Of a stretch of DNA of 64,000 nucleotides, positions 25,646 through 35,746 are shown one piece after another (position 1 is the stretch's first letter; every line of letters begins with the position of its first letter). Source of the stretch: Acidithiobacillus caldus ATCC 51756 (GTDB lineage: Bacteria; Pseudomonadota; Gammaproteobacteria; Acidithiobacillales; Acidithiobacillaceae); assembly GCF_000175575.2 (NCBI RefSeq), contig NZ_CP005986.1, positions 2,242,615 to 2,306,614 on the forward strand, in the 5' to 3' direction. Below the pieces are notes generated by a model that saw only the letters and a list, made by a program, of their open reading frames with translations, was not told the origin of the DNA and did no database searches. Both the position numbers and the translations under genes were made by a program.

Positions 25646-26044
25646 ATGAAACTCGATACCATCGTTCGTGCGGGAATGCTCAGCAGCCTCCTCGGCACCC
25701 TTTTGTTCCTGGGCGCTGTGGATCGTGTCCAGGCGGCGGAAAACGCGGCGGCACAGAGCAACATCGAAGCAGGTCGGGCTATTGCCTTTGATCGGGAAAA
25801 GGGAAATTGCCTCGCCTGCCACGCTTTACCGGGTGGCTCCCAGGCTGGCAATGTCGCCCCTGCCCTTCCCATGAAGGGAGTAACCTTCCAGCAGATGTTC
25901 CAGACCAAAGAAAAACTCGTGGCTTTTTTGGCGGATCCGGAAAAACTATTCCCCTACGCCAATATGCCACAATTTGGCAAAAATGATGTTCTGACACCAA
26001 AAGAATTGCAGCAGGTGGCGGATTACCTCTGGTCCTTGAATTGA
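25646..26044 (+). CDS. soxX: Sulfur-oxidising protein SoxX, cytochrome c
   Basis: A monohaem c-type cytochrome subunit of SoxAX, 132 aa. The signal peptide is about residues 1-30 (ending VQA). The haem site is CLACH at 55-59, with the likely Met ligand in YANMPQFG. The ATG at 25646 has GGAG 7 nt upstream; the frame extends further but without signal-peptide logic. SoxAX couples thiosulfate to the SoxY cysteine in the periplasm. First gene of soxXYZA-DUF302-soxB. Confidence 0.92.
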   Translation: MKLDTIVRAGMLSSLLGTLLFLGAVDRVQAAENAAAQSNIEAGRAIAFDREKGNCLACHALPGGSQAGNVAPALPMKGVTFQQMFQTKEKLVAFLADPEKLFPYANMPQFGKNDVLTPKELQQVADYLWSLN

Positions 26045-26070
26045 ACCCCTTAATCAGGAGTAGACCTTCC

Positions 26071-26583
26071 ATGAAGAAAACTATTCAGCGTCGCCAATTT
26101 ATCGGCACAAGCCTCGTTGCGGGAGCTGCGGTCACCCTGGCCGGTGGCGCCCTGCTCCGCTCAGGAGCCGCCCTCGCCGACAACGTCGCCGGTTGGCCGG
26201 CCAAGGCCTTTGACGCCAAGGCCCTCGATCAGGCCATGGCCGCCAGTGTCGGCAAGAACAACGTCCCCGTATCGCCCAAGGTGAAGCTCACGGCACCCAC
26301 CATTGCCGAAAACGGTGGAGCCGTGCCTGTCACCATCGAAATCGACTCGCCCATGACCGCCGACGATTACGTCAGCACCGTCTGGCTCTTCGTGGACCAC
26401 AACCCCACACCGCTGGCCAGCCAGTTCGATCTCACCCCAGGTCTCGGTGCCGCCTATTTCCAGCAGCGCATCAAGATGGCCAAGACCGACAACGTACGGG
26501 TCATTGCCAAGACCAGCAAGGGTGAGTTCATGGCCTCTGCCCCGCGTGAGGTCAAGGTCACCATCGGTGGTTGTGGCGGTTGA
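26071..26583 (+). CDS. soxY: Sulfur carrier subunit SoxY
   Basis: The swinging-arm subunit of SoxYZ, 170 aa. A twin-arginine signal (RRQFIGTSLVAG) directs folded export together with SoxZ. The C-terminus ends GGCGG with reactive C168, to which thiosulfate is attached. ATG 26071 follows AGGAG and sits 26 bp after soxX. The motif is intact. Confidence 0.94.
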   Translation: MKKTIQRRQFIGTSLVAGAAVTLAGGALLRSGAALADNVAGWPAKAFDAKALDQAMAASVGKNNVPVSPKVKLTAPTIAENGGAVPVTIEIDSPMTADDYVSTVWLFVDHNPTPLASQFDLTPGLGAAYFQQRIKMAKTDNVRVIAKTSKGEFMASAPREVKVTIGGCGG

Positions 26584-26631
26584 TAAACCGGGCAACAACC
26601 ATTTCATCGAGCATTCACGAGGAACGACAGC

Positions 26632-26964
26632 ATGGCAGACAATATTGGTAACCCCATGATCCGTATGGCCAACAGCGCCAAGAAGGGGGAGATGGTGGAA
26701 GTCCGCTCCCTGATCATGAATCCCATGACCACGGGCCTGACCAAGGACAAGGAGGGTAAACCCATCCCTGCCCACTTCATTCAGACCGTCAGCGTCACCT
26801 TTGATGGTGCAAAGCTGCTGGACATCGATTGGAGCACGGCGGTCAGCGCCAATCCCTACCTGGCCTTCAAGATGCGGGCCGAGAAAAGCGGCACACTGAA
26901 GATGGTCTGGAAGGACAATCAGAATGGCGTCTGGAGTGCGGAGTCCAAGCTGACGGTGAGCTAA
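26632..26964 (+). CDS. soxZ: Sulfur carrier partner SoxZ
   Basis: The 110-aa partner of SoxY without its own signal peptide, carried out by SoxY through Tat. Family segments: GEMVEVRSLIMNPMTTG, FIQTVSVTFDG and FKMRAEKSGTLKMVWKDN. It lies 48 bp after soxY with GAGGA before the ATG. Confidence 0.94.
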   Translation: MADNIGNPMIRMANSAKKGEMVEVRSLIMNPMTTGLTKDKEGKPIPAHFIQTVSVTFDGAKLLDIDWSTAVSANPYLAFKMRAEKSGTLKMVWKDNQNGVWSAESKLTVS

Positions 26965-27016
26965 AGAAGACGGTACTGCGTTTGTCGCGGTACCCGACTC
27001 GAGGAGGAAACGGACA

Positions 27017-27880
27017 ATGAAGAACTGGTTTTTCACGCTGTCTTTGGGAGCCCTCATGGGCGTTGCGGGGAGTGCGCAGGCCGTCAATTGGTGGGACATC
27101 GGTAACCTGAAGACCTCTCCGGCGCAGACCCTCAAAGAATCCCGCGAGTTATTCAAACAGCAGCACCCGGATCTACCCTTCGACAAGTATGCACTGGGTG
27201 CCTATGCCTTCAGTCCCGAACTGTACAGTCAGTATCAGGAGGCCATGCAGTTCAACCCGGGGGATCTCACCCTGTCTACGGGTAAGGAGCTCTGGGAGAA
27301 GCCCTTCAAGAACGGCAAGACCTATGCCAGCTGTTACCCCAACGGCGGCAAGGGCGTGGCCGCCCACTATCCCATGTACGACAACAAGACTCATCAGGTG
27401 GAGACCATTGCCACCAGTATCAATGCCTGTCGCGTGGCCAACGGCGAGGAACCGCTGAAATACGGCAGTGCCGACATGATCGCGCTGCAGACCTACCTCA
27501 CCTCCCTCTCCAATGGGATGCCCGTGGCGGTCAAGGTGGAAGGACCGGGAGCCACCAAGGCCTTCCAGGAAGGCAAGGCCTATTACTTCATGAAGCGCGG
27601 TCAACTGGGTTTCTCCTGTGCATCCTGCCACATGGCTTACGACGGCAAATATCTGCGCGATCAGATCATTTCGCCCTTGCAAGGCGAGACGGCACATTTC
27701 CCCACCTATCGCGCGGCCTGGTCGGCGGTGAATACCCTGCAAAAACGGATTCAGGGGTGTAACAAGAACGTCGGCGCACAGCCCCAACCCCTGGAAAGTA
27801 CCGATTACCGCAATGTCGAGTATTTCATGGCCTATCTGAGTAACGGCATAAAGATCAACGTGCCGGGATATCGCCCCTGA
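27017..27880 (+). CDS. soxA: L-cysteine S-thiosulfotransferase subunit SoxA
   Basis: The catalytic cytochrome of SoxAX, 287 aa with a signal peptide of about 22 residues. Only one haem motif is present, CASCH at 201-205. The place of a possible first haem has C106 and C138 instead, probably a disulfide, so this is a monohaem SoxA. C248 (RIQGCNKN) is at the position of the persulfide-modified haem ligand. With SoxX it forms the SoxY-thiosulfonate from thiosulfate. Confidence 0.92.
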   Translation: MKNWFFTLSLGALMGVAGSAQAVNWWDIGNLKTSPAQTLKESRELFKQQHPDLPFDKYALGAYAFSPELYSQYQEAMQFNPGDLTLSTGKELWEKPFKNGKTYASCYPNGGKGVAAHYPMYDNKTHQVETIATSINACRVANGEEPLKYGSADMIALQTYLTSLSNGMPVAVKVEGPGATKAFQEGKAYYFMKRGQLGFSCASCHMAYDGKYLRDQIISPLQGETAHFPTYRAAWSAVNTLQKRIQGCNKNVGAQPQPLESTDYRNVEYFMAYLSNGIKINVPGYRP

Positions 27881-27931
27881 TCGACCGACAGTCCGTTTTA
27901 TCCATTCGCCAATAGCTGAAGGAAGGTCACC

Positions 27932-28462
27932 ATGCCGAGCCGTCTCCACAAAAGCCTTGCGGCCGTCGCTCTGAGTTGTGCCATGACGCTGCCCTTGGCT
28001 GCCGCCGCAGCTACCGTCCCGGCGCCCGTCGCCGGGATGCCCCCGATAAATACCGATTCTCCGCTCTACGTCGTGCCCGTACAGAAAGGGGTCACTCCTG
28101 CCCAGGTGCAGATGGGCATCCAAAGTGGCGCCGAGGCCGAGAACATGAATGTCGTCGGTACACTGGATGTCCAGAAGGGATTGCAGGAACGCGGCATTCC
28201 GAGCAAGAGTCCCTACGTCATCTACGAAGTGTGCAATCTCGTGCTGGGCTCCAAGATCCTCGATACCGATCCCGAGTTCGGAGCCTTTGCACCCTGCAAG
28301 ATCGTGCTCTATGAAAAACAGGGAAAACTCATGCTGTTGACCTATCTACCGACCTACGCACTGAAGTATTTCCCAACCAATCCGGCAGCCAAACGCGTTG
28401 CCGAAGCATTGAACAAACAGATCATTTCCGTAATGAAACAGGCGGCCGCTGGCGGTCTGTAA
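27932..28462 (+). CDS. DUF302-like periplasmic protein in the sox operon
   Basis: A 176-aa protein with a signal peptide ending in AAAA at about residue 28. The core (residues 65-165) resembles the DUF302 fold: VVGTLDVQKGLQERG, YVIYEVCNLVLGSKIL and APCKIVLYEKQGKLMLLTYLPT. Two cysteines (C101 in EVCN and C122 in APCK) could bind a metal or sulfur. It lies between soxA and soxB, 17 bp before soxB, so it is co-transcribed. Its role in Sox is unknown; a periplasmic sulfur or metal carrier is possible. Confidence 0.75.
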   Translation: MPSRLHKSLAAVALSCAMTLPLAAAAATVPAPVAGMPPINTDSPLYVVPVQKGVTPAQVQMGIQSGAEAENMNVVGTLDVQKGLQERGIPSKSPYVIYEVCNLVLGSKILDTDPEFGAFAPCKIVLYEKQGKLMLLTYLPTYALKYFPTNPAAKRVAEALNKQIISVMKQAAAGGL

Positions 28463-28479
28463 TCGGGGGAGAATTAACC

Positions 28480-30207
28480 ATGCATCTGGATCGACGCGAT
28501 TTCTTACAGTTGCTCGGGGTAGCCGGCGCTGCCAGTTTTTTTGCTCCTGGGGCGATACAGGCCGCCTGGGGCAGCGATAAGGACCCATACACCATACCTG
28601 ACTATGGCAACGTGACCTTACTGCACATGACGGACTCCCACGCCCAGCTCTTGCCCGTGTGGTGGCGTGAACCCGACACCAATATCGGCGTAGGCTCCGT
28701 CCTCAACCAGACGCCCCACCTCTGTGGTAAATGGATGCTGGATTACTACGGCGTCGGCAACGATCCCAGGTACAAGTATGCCTATTCCTGCCTGGACTAC
28801 GACACCCTAGCCCACAAGTACGGCAAGATCGGTGGTTACGCGCACATCGCCGCACTGGTCAAGCGCTTTCGCCAGGAGCGCGGCGACAAGGTCCTGCTGC
28901 TGGACGGCGGCGATACCTGGCAGGGCTCAGCCACGAGCTTGTGGACCAACGCGGCGGACATGGTGGGTGCGCAGAATCTGCTGGGCGTGGACGACTTCGT
29001 TGGACACTGGGAATTCACCTTTGGCCAGGAACGCGTCGAGCATCTGGTCAAAAATGAGCTCAAGGCTGCTTTCCTCGCCCAGAACGTTTTCAGTAACACC
29101 TGGCAGGAACTGGTTTTCAAACCCTACCGAGTGCATGAGATCAGCGGTCGCAAAATCGCTGTCATCGGCCAGGCGTTTCCCTTCACTCCCATTGCCAATC
29201 CGGCCTATATGATTCCGGATTGGGGCTTTGGGATCCACACCGAACACATGCAGAAAATGGTGGACGAAGTCCGCCAGCAGCATCAGGCCGATATCGTGGT
29301 CGTACTCTCCCACAACGGTGCCGATGTCGACAAGAAGATGGCATCCATGGTCAAGGGGATCGATATCATACTCGGTGGTCACACCCACGATATCATGGGG
29401 CCAAAACCTTTCGTCGTGAATCAGACCTTGATCATCAATACCAGCACCAATGGCAAGATTCTTGCCCGTTTTGATCTCGATGTCGGCAAAGGCAAGCTTA
29501 AGGGTTGGCGTTTTCATTACCTCCCGGTCTTTTCCAACCTCATCAAAGCCGATGCGGAAATGGCAGCATACATCGAGAAGGTACGCGCTCCCTACAAGGA
29601 CAAGCTCAGCCAGCCGCTGGCCACGACCGCGAGCCTGCTCTATCGGCGCGACAACTTCAACGGCACCTTCGACCAGCTGCTCTGCGACGCTCTGCGCGAA
29701 GAGATGGACTGCGAGGCCTCCTTTTCTCCGGGCTTCCGCTGGGGCTACTGCAAACTTCCGGGGGAGACCATCACCATGGAAGACGTCATGGGGCAGACGG
29801 CCATTACTTACCCGCAGGCAACCATCAACGCGTATACCGGGGAGCAGATCAAAAACATCATGGAACAGGTTGCCGACAACATTTTCAATCCAAACCCCTA
29901 CTATCAGCAGGGCGGTGATATGATCCGCGTCGGCAATATTCAGTACGATTTCAACCCCGACGAAAAGATTTATCATCGCATCAGCAACCTGCGCATTGGC
30001 GGCAAGGCCGTTTCCGCCACGAAGAAATATAAGGTAGCCGGCTGGGCGTCCATGCAGAAAGTCGAGGGCAAGCCGGTATGGGAGATTTTTTCCCACTGGT
30101 TGCAGAGCAAAAAGCATGTGGAAGTCAAAAAGCTCGATCTGCCGGTACTCAACAAAGACATGCAGAACAATCACGGCATTGCGTTTCCGAAAGCGTACAA
30201 ACTCTAG
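28480..30207 (+). CDS. soxB: S-sulfosulfanyl-L-cysteine sulfohydrolase SoxB
   Basis: A dinuclear-manganese hydrolase of the 5'-nucleotidase family, 575 aa, releasing sulfate from SoxY-bound sulfonate. A Tat signal (DRRDFLQLLGVAG) is at the N-terminus. Metal and active-site motifs: LLHMTDSHAQL, DGGDTWQGS, LSHNGADVD and GGHTHD. It ends the sox operon before a terminator. No soxCD follows, so the remaining sulfane sulfur is not oxidised by Sox itself. Confidence 0.95.
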   Translation: MHLDRRDFLQLLGVAGAASFFAPGAIQAAWGSDKDPYTIPDYGNVTLLHMTDSHAQLLPVWWREPDTNIGVGSVLNQTPHLCGKWMLDYYGVGNDPRYKYAYSCLDYDTLAHKYGKIGGYAHIAALVKRFRQERGDKVLLLDGGDTWQGSATSLWTNAADMVGAQNLLGVDDFVGHWEFTFGQERVEHLVKNELKAAFLAQNVFSNTWQELVFKPYRVHEISGRKIAVIGQAFPFTPIANPAYMIPDWGFGIHTEHMQKMVDEVRQQHQADIVVVLSHNGADVDKKMASMVKGIDIILGGHTHDIMGPKPFVVNQTLIINTSTNGKILARFDLDVGKGKLKGWRFHYLPVFSNLIKADAEMAAYIEKVRAPYKDKLSQPLATTASLLYRRDNFNGTFDQLLCDALREEMDCEASFSPGFRWGYCKLPGETITMEDVMGQTAITYPQATINAYTGEQIKNIMEQVADNIFNPNPYYQQGGDMIRVGNIQYDFNPDEKIYHRISNLRIGGKAVSATKKYKVAGWASMQKVEGKPVWEIFSHWLQSKKHVEVKKLDLPVLNKDMQNNHGIAFPKAYKL

Positions 30208-30242
30208 ACCTTCCTGCAGTAGTTGTCCGTAACGAGCCATCA

Positions 30243-30269
30243 GCCGGCGTCTCACGCCGGCTTTTTTTT
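30243..30269 (+). terminator. Rho-independent terminator after soxB
   Basis: A strong stem GCCGGCGT / ACGCCGGC (30243-30261, loop CTC) is followed by eight T residues (30262-30269). It closes the sox operon 35 bp after the soxB stop. Confidence 0.9.
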
Positions 30270-30326
30270 CGTGTCCAGGGGCACGTATGGCGCACACCGT
30301 AGCCAAAACTCCACAGTTACAGGCTC

Positions 30327-30356
30327 TTGGGCTTTGCGCAGGGCTCGTGCTAGACT
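30327..30356 (+). promoter_or_regulatory. Possible sigma70 promoter of mreB
   Basis: TTGGGC (30327-30332), 18-bp spacer, TAGACT (30351-30356), about 90 bp before the mreB ATG and after the sox terminator. The match is moderate. Confidence 0.4.
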
Positions 30357-30394
30357 GCGCGTCTTACGCCTAGGGCCCTGCAGAGCTTGCCTGA

Positions 30395-31489
<1,095 letters not shown>

Positions 31490-31511
31490 TACCTTCCGGG
31501 TCTAGTCGGTC

Positions 31512-32342
31512 ATGGTCGGCCTTTTCTTCCGCCGCCCTCTGCCATCCCTGCTGCGTGTCGGCATACTGGCGATACTGAGCCTTGCCCTGAGCTTCTACAG
31601 CACTACCCACCCCAACAGCAGGAATATCGGGCTCTACCTCGCAAGCCCGGTGCTGGCGATGGACCATGCCTTCGTCCGCTTATGGCGTGAGGGCCGGGAC
31701 TATCTCCGCAGCCGCGATGCGCTTCTGCGCGAAAACGCCCGCTTGCGCGAAGCGCTTGCCAAGGCACAGCAAGAGCTTGTGAGCCTCCCCCTGGTTCGCA
31801 GTGAAAACCGGCAGTTGCTGGCCCTATTGGACAGCTTTCCCGTACCTCCCGGTCGGGTGACCGTGGCCAGCGTGGTGGCCCAGGACCTCAGCCCCAGCAA
31901 TCAAAGTATCGTCATCGATCTTGGCAGTCGCGCAGGTATCCGCATCGGCCAGCCCGTGCTGGCCCCTGGTGGTGTAGTGGGACAGGTGGTGGCCGTCAGC
32001 ACCTGGGATGCGCGGGTTGCGCTGCTGTCGGATCTGGACAGTAGCCTGCCGGTCCGTCCGGAGCACGGCAACCTCCCCTTGTTGCTGGATGGGACTGGGA
32101 ATCTGCAGGAGTTGCGCGTGCCCTTTCAGGCTCGGGATACGGAACTGAAACCCGGCACCCTGCTGGTCACGTCGGGCCTGGGTGGACGCTTTCCGGCCGG
32201 CCTGCCGGCGGGACGCATCACCTCGGTGGAGCGCTCGACGGATGCAGCTTTTGCGGTGATTCGCGTGCGTCCCCTGGTTCAGTTGGGGCAGCTCAATACC
32301 GTGCTCCTGCTCTGGCCAGGTACGCGTCATCCGGAATCGTGA
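31512..32342 (+). CDS. mreC: Rod-shape protein MreC
   Basis: A bitopic inner-membrane protein of 276 aa. The transmembrane segment is near residues 15-34, followed by a coiled coil (about 60-90) and a periplasmic beta-rich domain. It bridges MreB/MreD to the wall synthases. Its stop overlaps the mreD GTG by 4 bp. Confidence 0.95.
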   Translation: MVGLFFRRPLPSLLRVGILAILSLALSFYSTTHPNSRNIGLYLASPVLAMDHAFVRLWREGRDYLRSRDALLRENARLREALAKAQQELVSLPLVRSENRQLLALLDSFPVPPGRVTVASVVAQDLSPSNQSIVIDLGSRAGIRIGQPVLAPGGVVGQVVAVSTWDARVALLSDLDSSLPVRPEHGNLPLLLDGTGNLQELRVPFQARDTELKPGTLLVTSGLGGRFPAGLPAGRITSVERSTDAAFAVIRVRPLVQLGQLNTVLLLWPGTRHPES

Positions 32343-32812
32343 CGATCCTGACCTGGATTCTGGCCTTCCTCGCTGCTTTCGTGGCGACGACCCTGCCCTT
32401 TGGGCCGGTATACGCCAGTCTGCACCCCGATTTCGTCGCACTGCTGGTGCTGTACTGGGCCATCGGCGGAAACGGGAGTCTGGGCTACACTCTCGTCTGG
32501 GGGATCGGCCTGCTTCAGGATCTGATTCTCGGTGACGTTCTGGGAGCCCATGCCATGGGACTGGTGGTCATGCTATACCTGCTCTACCTGGGGCTGACGC
32601 GGGTACGTCGTCTGCCCCCCTGGGAGCAACTGTTCTTCATCTTCCTGTTGCTCCTGACGGAGCGTCTGGTGGTGTGGCTGTGGCAGGGGTGGACGACGCC
32701 GCCACGCTGGCACTGGGCGCTGTTGGTGGGACCGGCATTTGGGGCGGCGCTCTGGCCCTTGTGGACCTACCTCCTGGATGTGGTCTTTCGCCGGCAGATA
32801 GGACGTTCCTGA
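32339..32812 (+). CDS. mreD: Rod-shape protein MreD
   Basis: An integral membrane protein of 157 aa with about five hydrophobic helices, GTG start overlapping mreC. The segment FGPVYASLHPDFVALLVLYW is typical of MreD. Its TGA stop overlaps the mrdA ATG (TGATG), so translation is coupled. Confidence 0.93.
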   Translation: MTILTWILAFLAAFVATTLPFGPVYASLHPDFVALLVLYWAIGGNGSLGYTLVWGIGLLQDLILGDVLGAHAMGLVVMLYLLYLGLTRVRRLPPWEQLFFIFLLLLTERLVVWLWQGWTTPPRWHWALLVGPAFGAALWPLWTYLLDVVFRRQIGRS

Positions 32813-34617
32813 TGGTGCCGATCCATGGGCGGGAGCGCGCCTTCTTCACCTCGCGGCTGCTGTTCATCGCCGTCCTCATCGGATTGATGAGCACCGTTTT
32901 GCTTGGCCGCATCTTGCACCTGCAGGTACAGGCCCACGAGCGCTACCTCCTGCAGTCGGATCGCAATACCCTGGCAGTGTTGCCGCTGGCACCGGTACGC
33001 GGCCGGATTCTCGACCGCCACGGTCGGGTACTGGCCGACAATCGACAGGAATACATACTGACCCTGATCCCCGAAGCCGTCGACGATATTGCAAGAACCG
33101 TCTCGGCGCTGCGGGCGGTGTTGCCCATATCGGAGGAAGACTACCAGGCTTTCCTGCGCAACCGCCGCGGCACCCACCCCTATCAGGCGGTGGTGTTACG
33201 CCGCAACCTGAGTGCCACGGAACTGGCACGCTTTGCCCTGGTCAAGGGAGGATTCCCCGGGGTGCGGATCGAGACCCGCTGGCAGCGGGTGTATCCCTAT
33301 GGTCCCCTCTTCGCGCACCTGCTTGGTTACGTTGGTCGGCCCGACGCGCGCGATCTGGCACGGGATTCGACCCTTGTGCGCTCGGGCCTGGATCAGGTGG
33401 GGAAAAGCGGGTTGGAGGCAGAGTACGAAACACTCCTGCGCGGCGTCCCTGGGGTACAGGAGGTGGAAGTCAATGCCCGCGGCAACAGCGTTGGCAGCTT
33501 TGAAGAGCGTCCTGCTCAGGCTGGCGAGGACCTGCATACTACCCTGGATCTGGATCTCCAGCGCACCGCCGCAGCGGCCATGGCCGGCCACTCGGGTGCG
33601 GTGGTGGCCGTTGAGCCGCGCACTGGCGCGGTGCTGGCGGCAGTCTCAGCGCCCAGCTTCGACCCGAACGACTTCGTCCGGGGGCTCGATGGTACCGAGT
33701 GGCAGCGCCTGCGAGACGACCCCCTGCACCCCCTGAACAACCGCTTTGCTACAGGAAACTATCCACCGGGCTCCACCATCAAACCCTTCGTGGCGCTGGT
33801 GGCGCTGCGGAATGGCGCAATCCGACCCGAGGAAACCCTGGCAGGGGGAAGTTATTTTCAGATTCCCGGCACGACCCATCGCTACTACGATTGGCGGCCA
33901 GGTGGGCACGGGCGCCAGGATCTGCGGGCGGCGATTCGCGACTCCAACGATGTGTTTTTCTATCAGCTGGCCCTGCGTCTCGGTCCTACACCTTTGGCAC
34001 AAGGTCTCCAGGACATGGGTTTTGGGCAGTCCACCGCCATCGATCTGCCCAGCGAGGGCCGCGGCCTGGTGCCGAGCCCCGCCTGGATGAACACCCGGAA
34101 TGGACGGGAGCGTTGGCACACAGGACAGACGGTGATGATGGGCATAGGTCAAGGCTACATGCTCGCAACTCCCCTACAGCTGGCTCGGGCAACGGCGGCC
34201 ATTGCCGCCGATGGTCGACTGCCGGACCTGCGTCTACGCGCCGACCGACCGGTGGCGACCCGGGCCATCGGAGTCGCGCCACGGCAGTTACAACTCGTGG
34301 ACGAGGCGATGCGGGCAGTGGTGCGCCGCGGCACTGCCCACATCCTGGCCGACGATCCCCACGATATCGCCGGCAAGACCGGCACTGCGCAGGTACGCCG
34401 CGCCGAACGCGACGTCAATGGCCGCGTCCGCGGCGGCAGCGATAGCCGTCACCTGCGCGACCATGCCTTGTTCATCGCCTACGCGCCGGCCAGTGACCCG
34501 CGCATTGCCGTCGCCGTGATCGTTGAGCACGGTGGCCACGGCGGCAGTGCCGCAGCCCCGGTGGCCAAGGCGGTCATCGACCAGTATCTGGACGGCAATT
34601 CCGTGGCCCAACCATGA
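32812..34617 (+). CDS. mrdA: Peptidoglycan D,D-transpeptidase PBP2
   Basis: Class B penicillin-binding protein of the elongasome, 601 aa with one N-terminal membrane anchor (about residues 15-37). Transpeptidase motifs: SxxK in PPGSTIKPF, SxN in RDSNDVFF and KTGTAQ. ATG 32812 overlaps the mreD stop; an upstream frame extension has no signal. It partners with RodA, encoded immediately downstream. Confidence 0.96.
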   Translation: MVPIHGRERAFFTSRLLFIAVLIGLMSTVLLGRILHLQVQAHERYLLQSDRNTLAVLPLAPVRGRILDRHGRVLADNRQEYILTLIPEAVDDIARTVSALRAVLPISEEDYQAFLRNRRGTHPYQAVVLRRNLSATELARFALVKGGFPGVRIETRWQRVYPYGPLFAHLLGYVGRPDARDLARDSTLVRSGLDQVGKSGLEAEYETLLRGVPGVQEVEVNARGNSVGSFEERPAQAGEDLHTTLDLDLQRTAAAAMAGHSGAVVAVEPRTGAVLAAVSAPSFDPNDFVRGLDGTEWQRLRDDPLHPLNNRFATGNYPPGSTIKPFVALVALRNGAIRPEETLAGGSYFQIPGTTHRYYDWRPGGHGRQDLRAAIRDSNDVFFYQLALRLGPTPLAQGLQDMGFGQSTAIDLPSEGRGLVPSPAWMNTRNGRERWHTGQTVMMGIGQGYMLATPLQLARATAAIAADGRLPDLRLRADRPVATRAIGVAPRQLQLVDEAMRAVVRRGTAHILADDPHDIAGKTGTAQVRRAERDVNGRVRGGSDSRHLRDHALFIAYAPASDPRIAVAVIVEHGGHGGSAAAPVAKAVIDQYLDGNSVAQP

Positions 34618-35711
34618 GCGTCTACCCATTTTCGCTACGTCGCGCCCTGAGCCATCTGGATCCTGCACTGATGACGGGGATCTTCCTGCTCATGGGTATC
34701 AGCCTTGCCGTGCTCTATAGCGGCAGTCAGGAAAGTATTCGCGTGGTCCTGGCCCAATTGCTGCGTTTTGCCATCGGCCTCGTGGTATTGGTGGGGGTTG
34801 CCAACATCCCGCCCGAGCGTCTGCGCGCCTGGGCGCCCGTCCTCTACGGTCTGGGAATCGCGCTCCTTGCCATCACCCTGGTGGCGGGGCGAACCTATCT
34901 GGGTGCCAAACGCTGGCTGGGCGTCGGCCCCATCAGCTTTCAACCCTCGGAGCTCGTGAAACTCGCGCTGCCCTTGATGCTCGCCTACTATTACTCCCAG
35001 ACCGAGAACGTGCAGAGCTGGAAGGCGGCCTTGAGCGGCTTTGCCCTCATTTCCGTGCCCTTCCTGCTCATTGCCAAAGAGCCGGATCTGGGCACGGCGG
35101 CCCAGATTGGAGCGGCAGGAATCTTTACCATGTGGCTGGCCGGGGTACGTCGACGCTGGTTCATCGGCCTGATCCTGCTGGCCGTGATCAGCGGTCCGGT
35201 GCTCTGGCATTTCCTGCATGGCTACCAGAAGGAGCGTATCCTGACCTTTCTCGATCCCCAGCGAGACCCTTTGGGAGCGGGATATCACATCATCCAGAGC
35301 ATGATTGCCATCGGGTCCGGCGGAATTTTCGGTAAAGGTTGGTTCAACGGTACCCAGGTGAACCTGGATTTCCTCCCCGAGGCGCAGACGGATTTCGTCT
35401 TTGCCGGTTTCGCCGAGGAGTTTGGCCTCGTGGGTGTGCTCTTTCTCATGGCCACCTACCTGCTCATCGTCCTGCGCGGTCTCATCATTGCCTACGAGTG
35501 TCGCGACCGCTTCGGTCGCCTCATCGCCGGTACCTTGAGCCTGACTTTCTTTCTGTACGTGTTCATCAACATGGGGATGACGACGGGCATCCTGCCGGTG
35601 GTGGGGGTGCCCCTGCCGCTGGTGAGCTACGGCGGCACCGCCATGCTGACCTTTCTCATCGGCTTGGGTATGCTCATGTCCGTACATTCCCACCCTCGTT
35701 TCCACGAATAA
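34614..35711 (+). CDS. rodA: Peptidoglycan glycosyltransferase RodA
   Basis: A SEDS-family polytopic glycosyltransferase of 365 aa with about ten membrane helices. Signature regions: GAKRWLGVGPISFQPSELVK, AKEPDLGTA, LPEAQTDFVFA and VPLPLVSYGG. ATG overlaps the mrdA stop by 4 bp. It polymerises lipid II with PBP2 for elongation. Confidence 0.96.
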   Translation: MSVYPFSLRRALSHLDPALMTGIFLLMGISLAVLYSGSQESIRVVLAQLLRFAIGLVVLVGVANIPPERLRAWAPVLYGLGIALLAITLVAGRTYLGAKRWLGVGPISFQPSELVKLALPLMLAYYYSQTENVQSWKAALSGFALISVPFLLIAKEPDLGTAAQIGAAGIFTMWLAGVRRRWFIGLILLAVISGPVLWHFLHGYQKERILTFLDPQRDPLGAGYHIIQSMIAIGSGGIFGKGWFNGTQVNLDFLPEAQTDFVFAGFAEEFGLVGVLFLMATYLLIVLRGLIIAYECRDRFGRLIAGTLSLTFFLYVFINMGMTTGILPVVGVPLPLVSYGGTAMLTFLIGLGMLMSVHSHPRFHE

Positions 35712-35746
35712 TCCGTCCATACGCTCTTGTCCACCTGAGGAATCCC

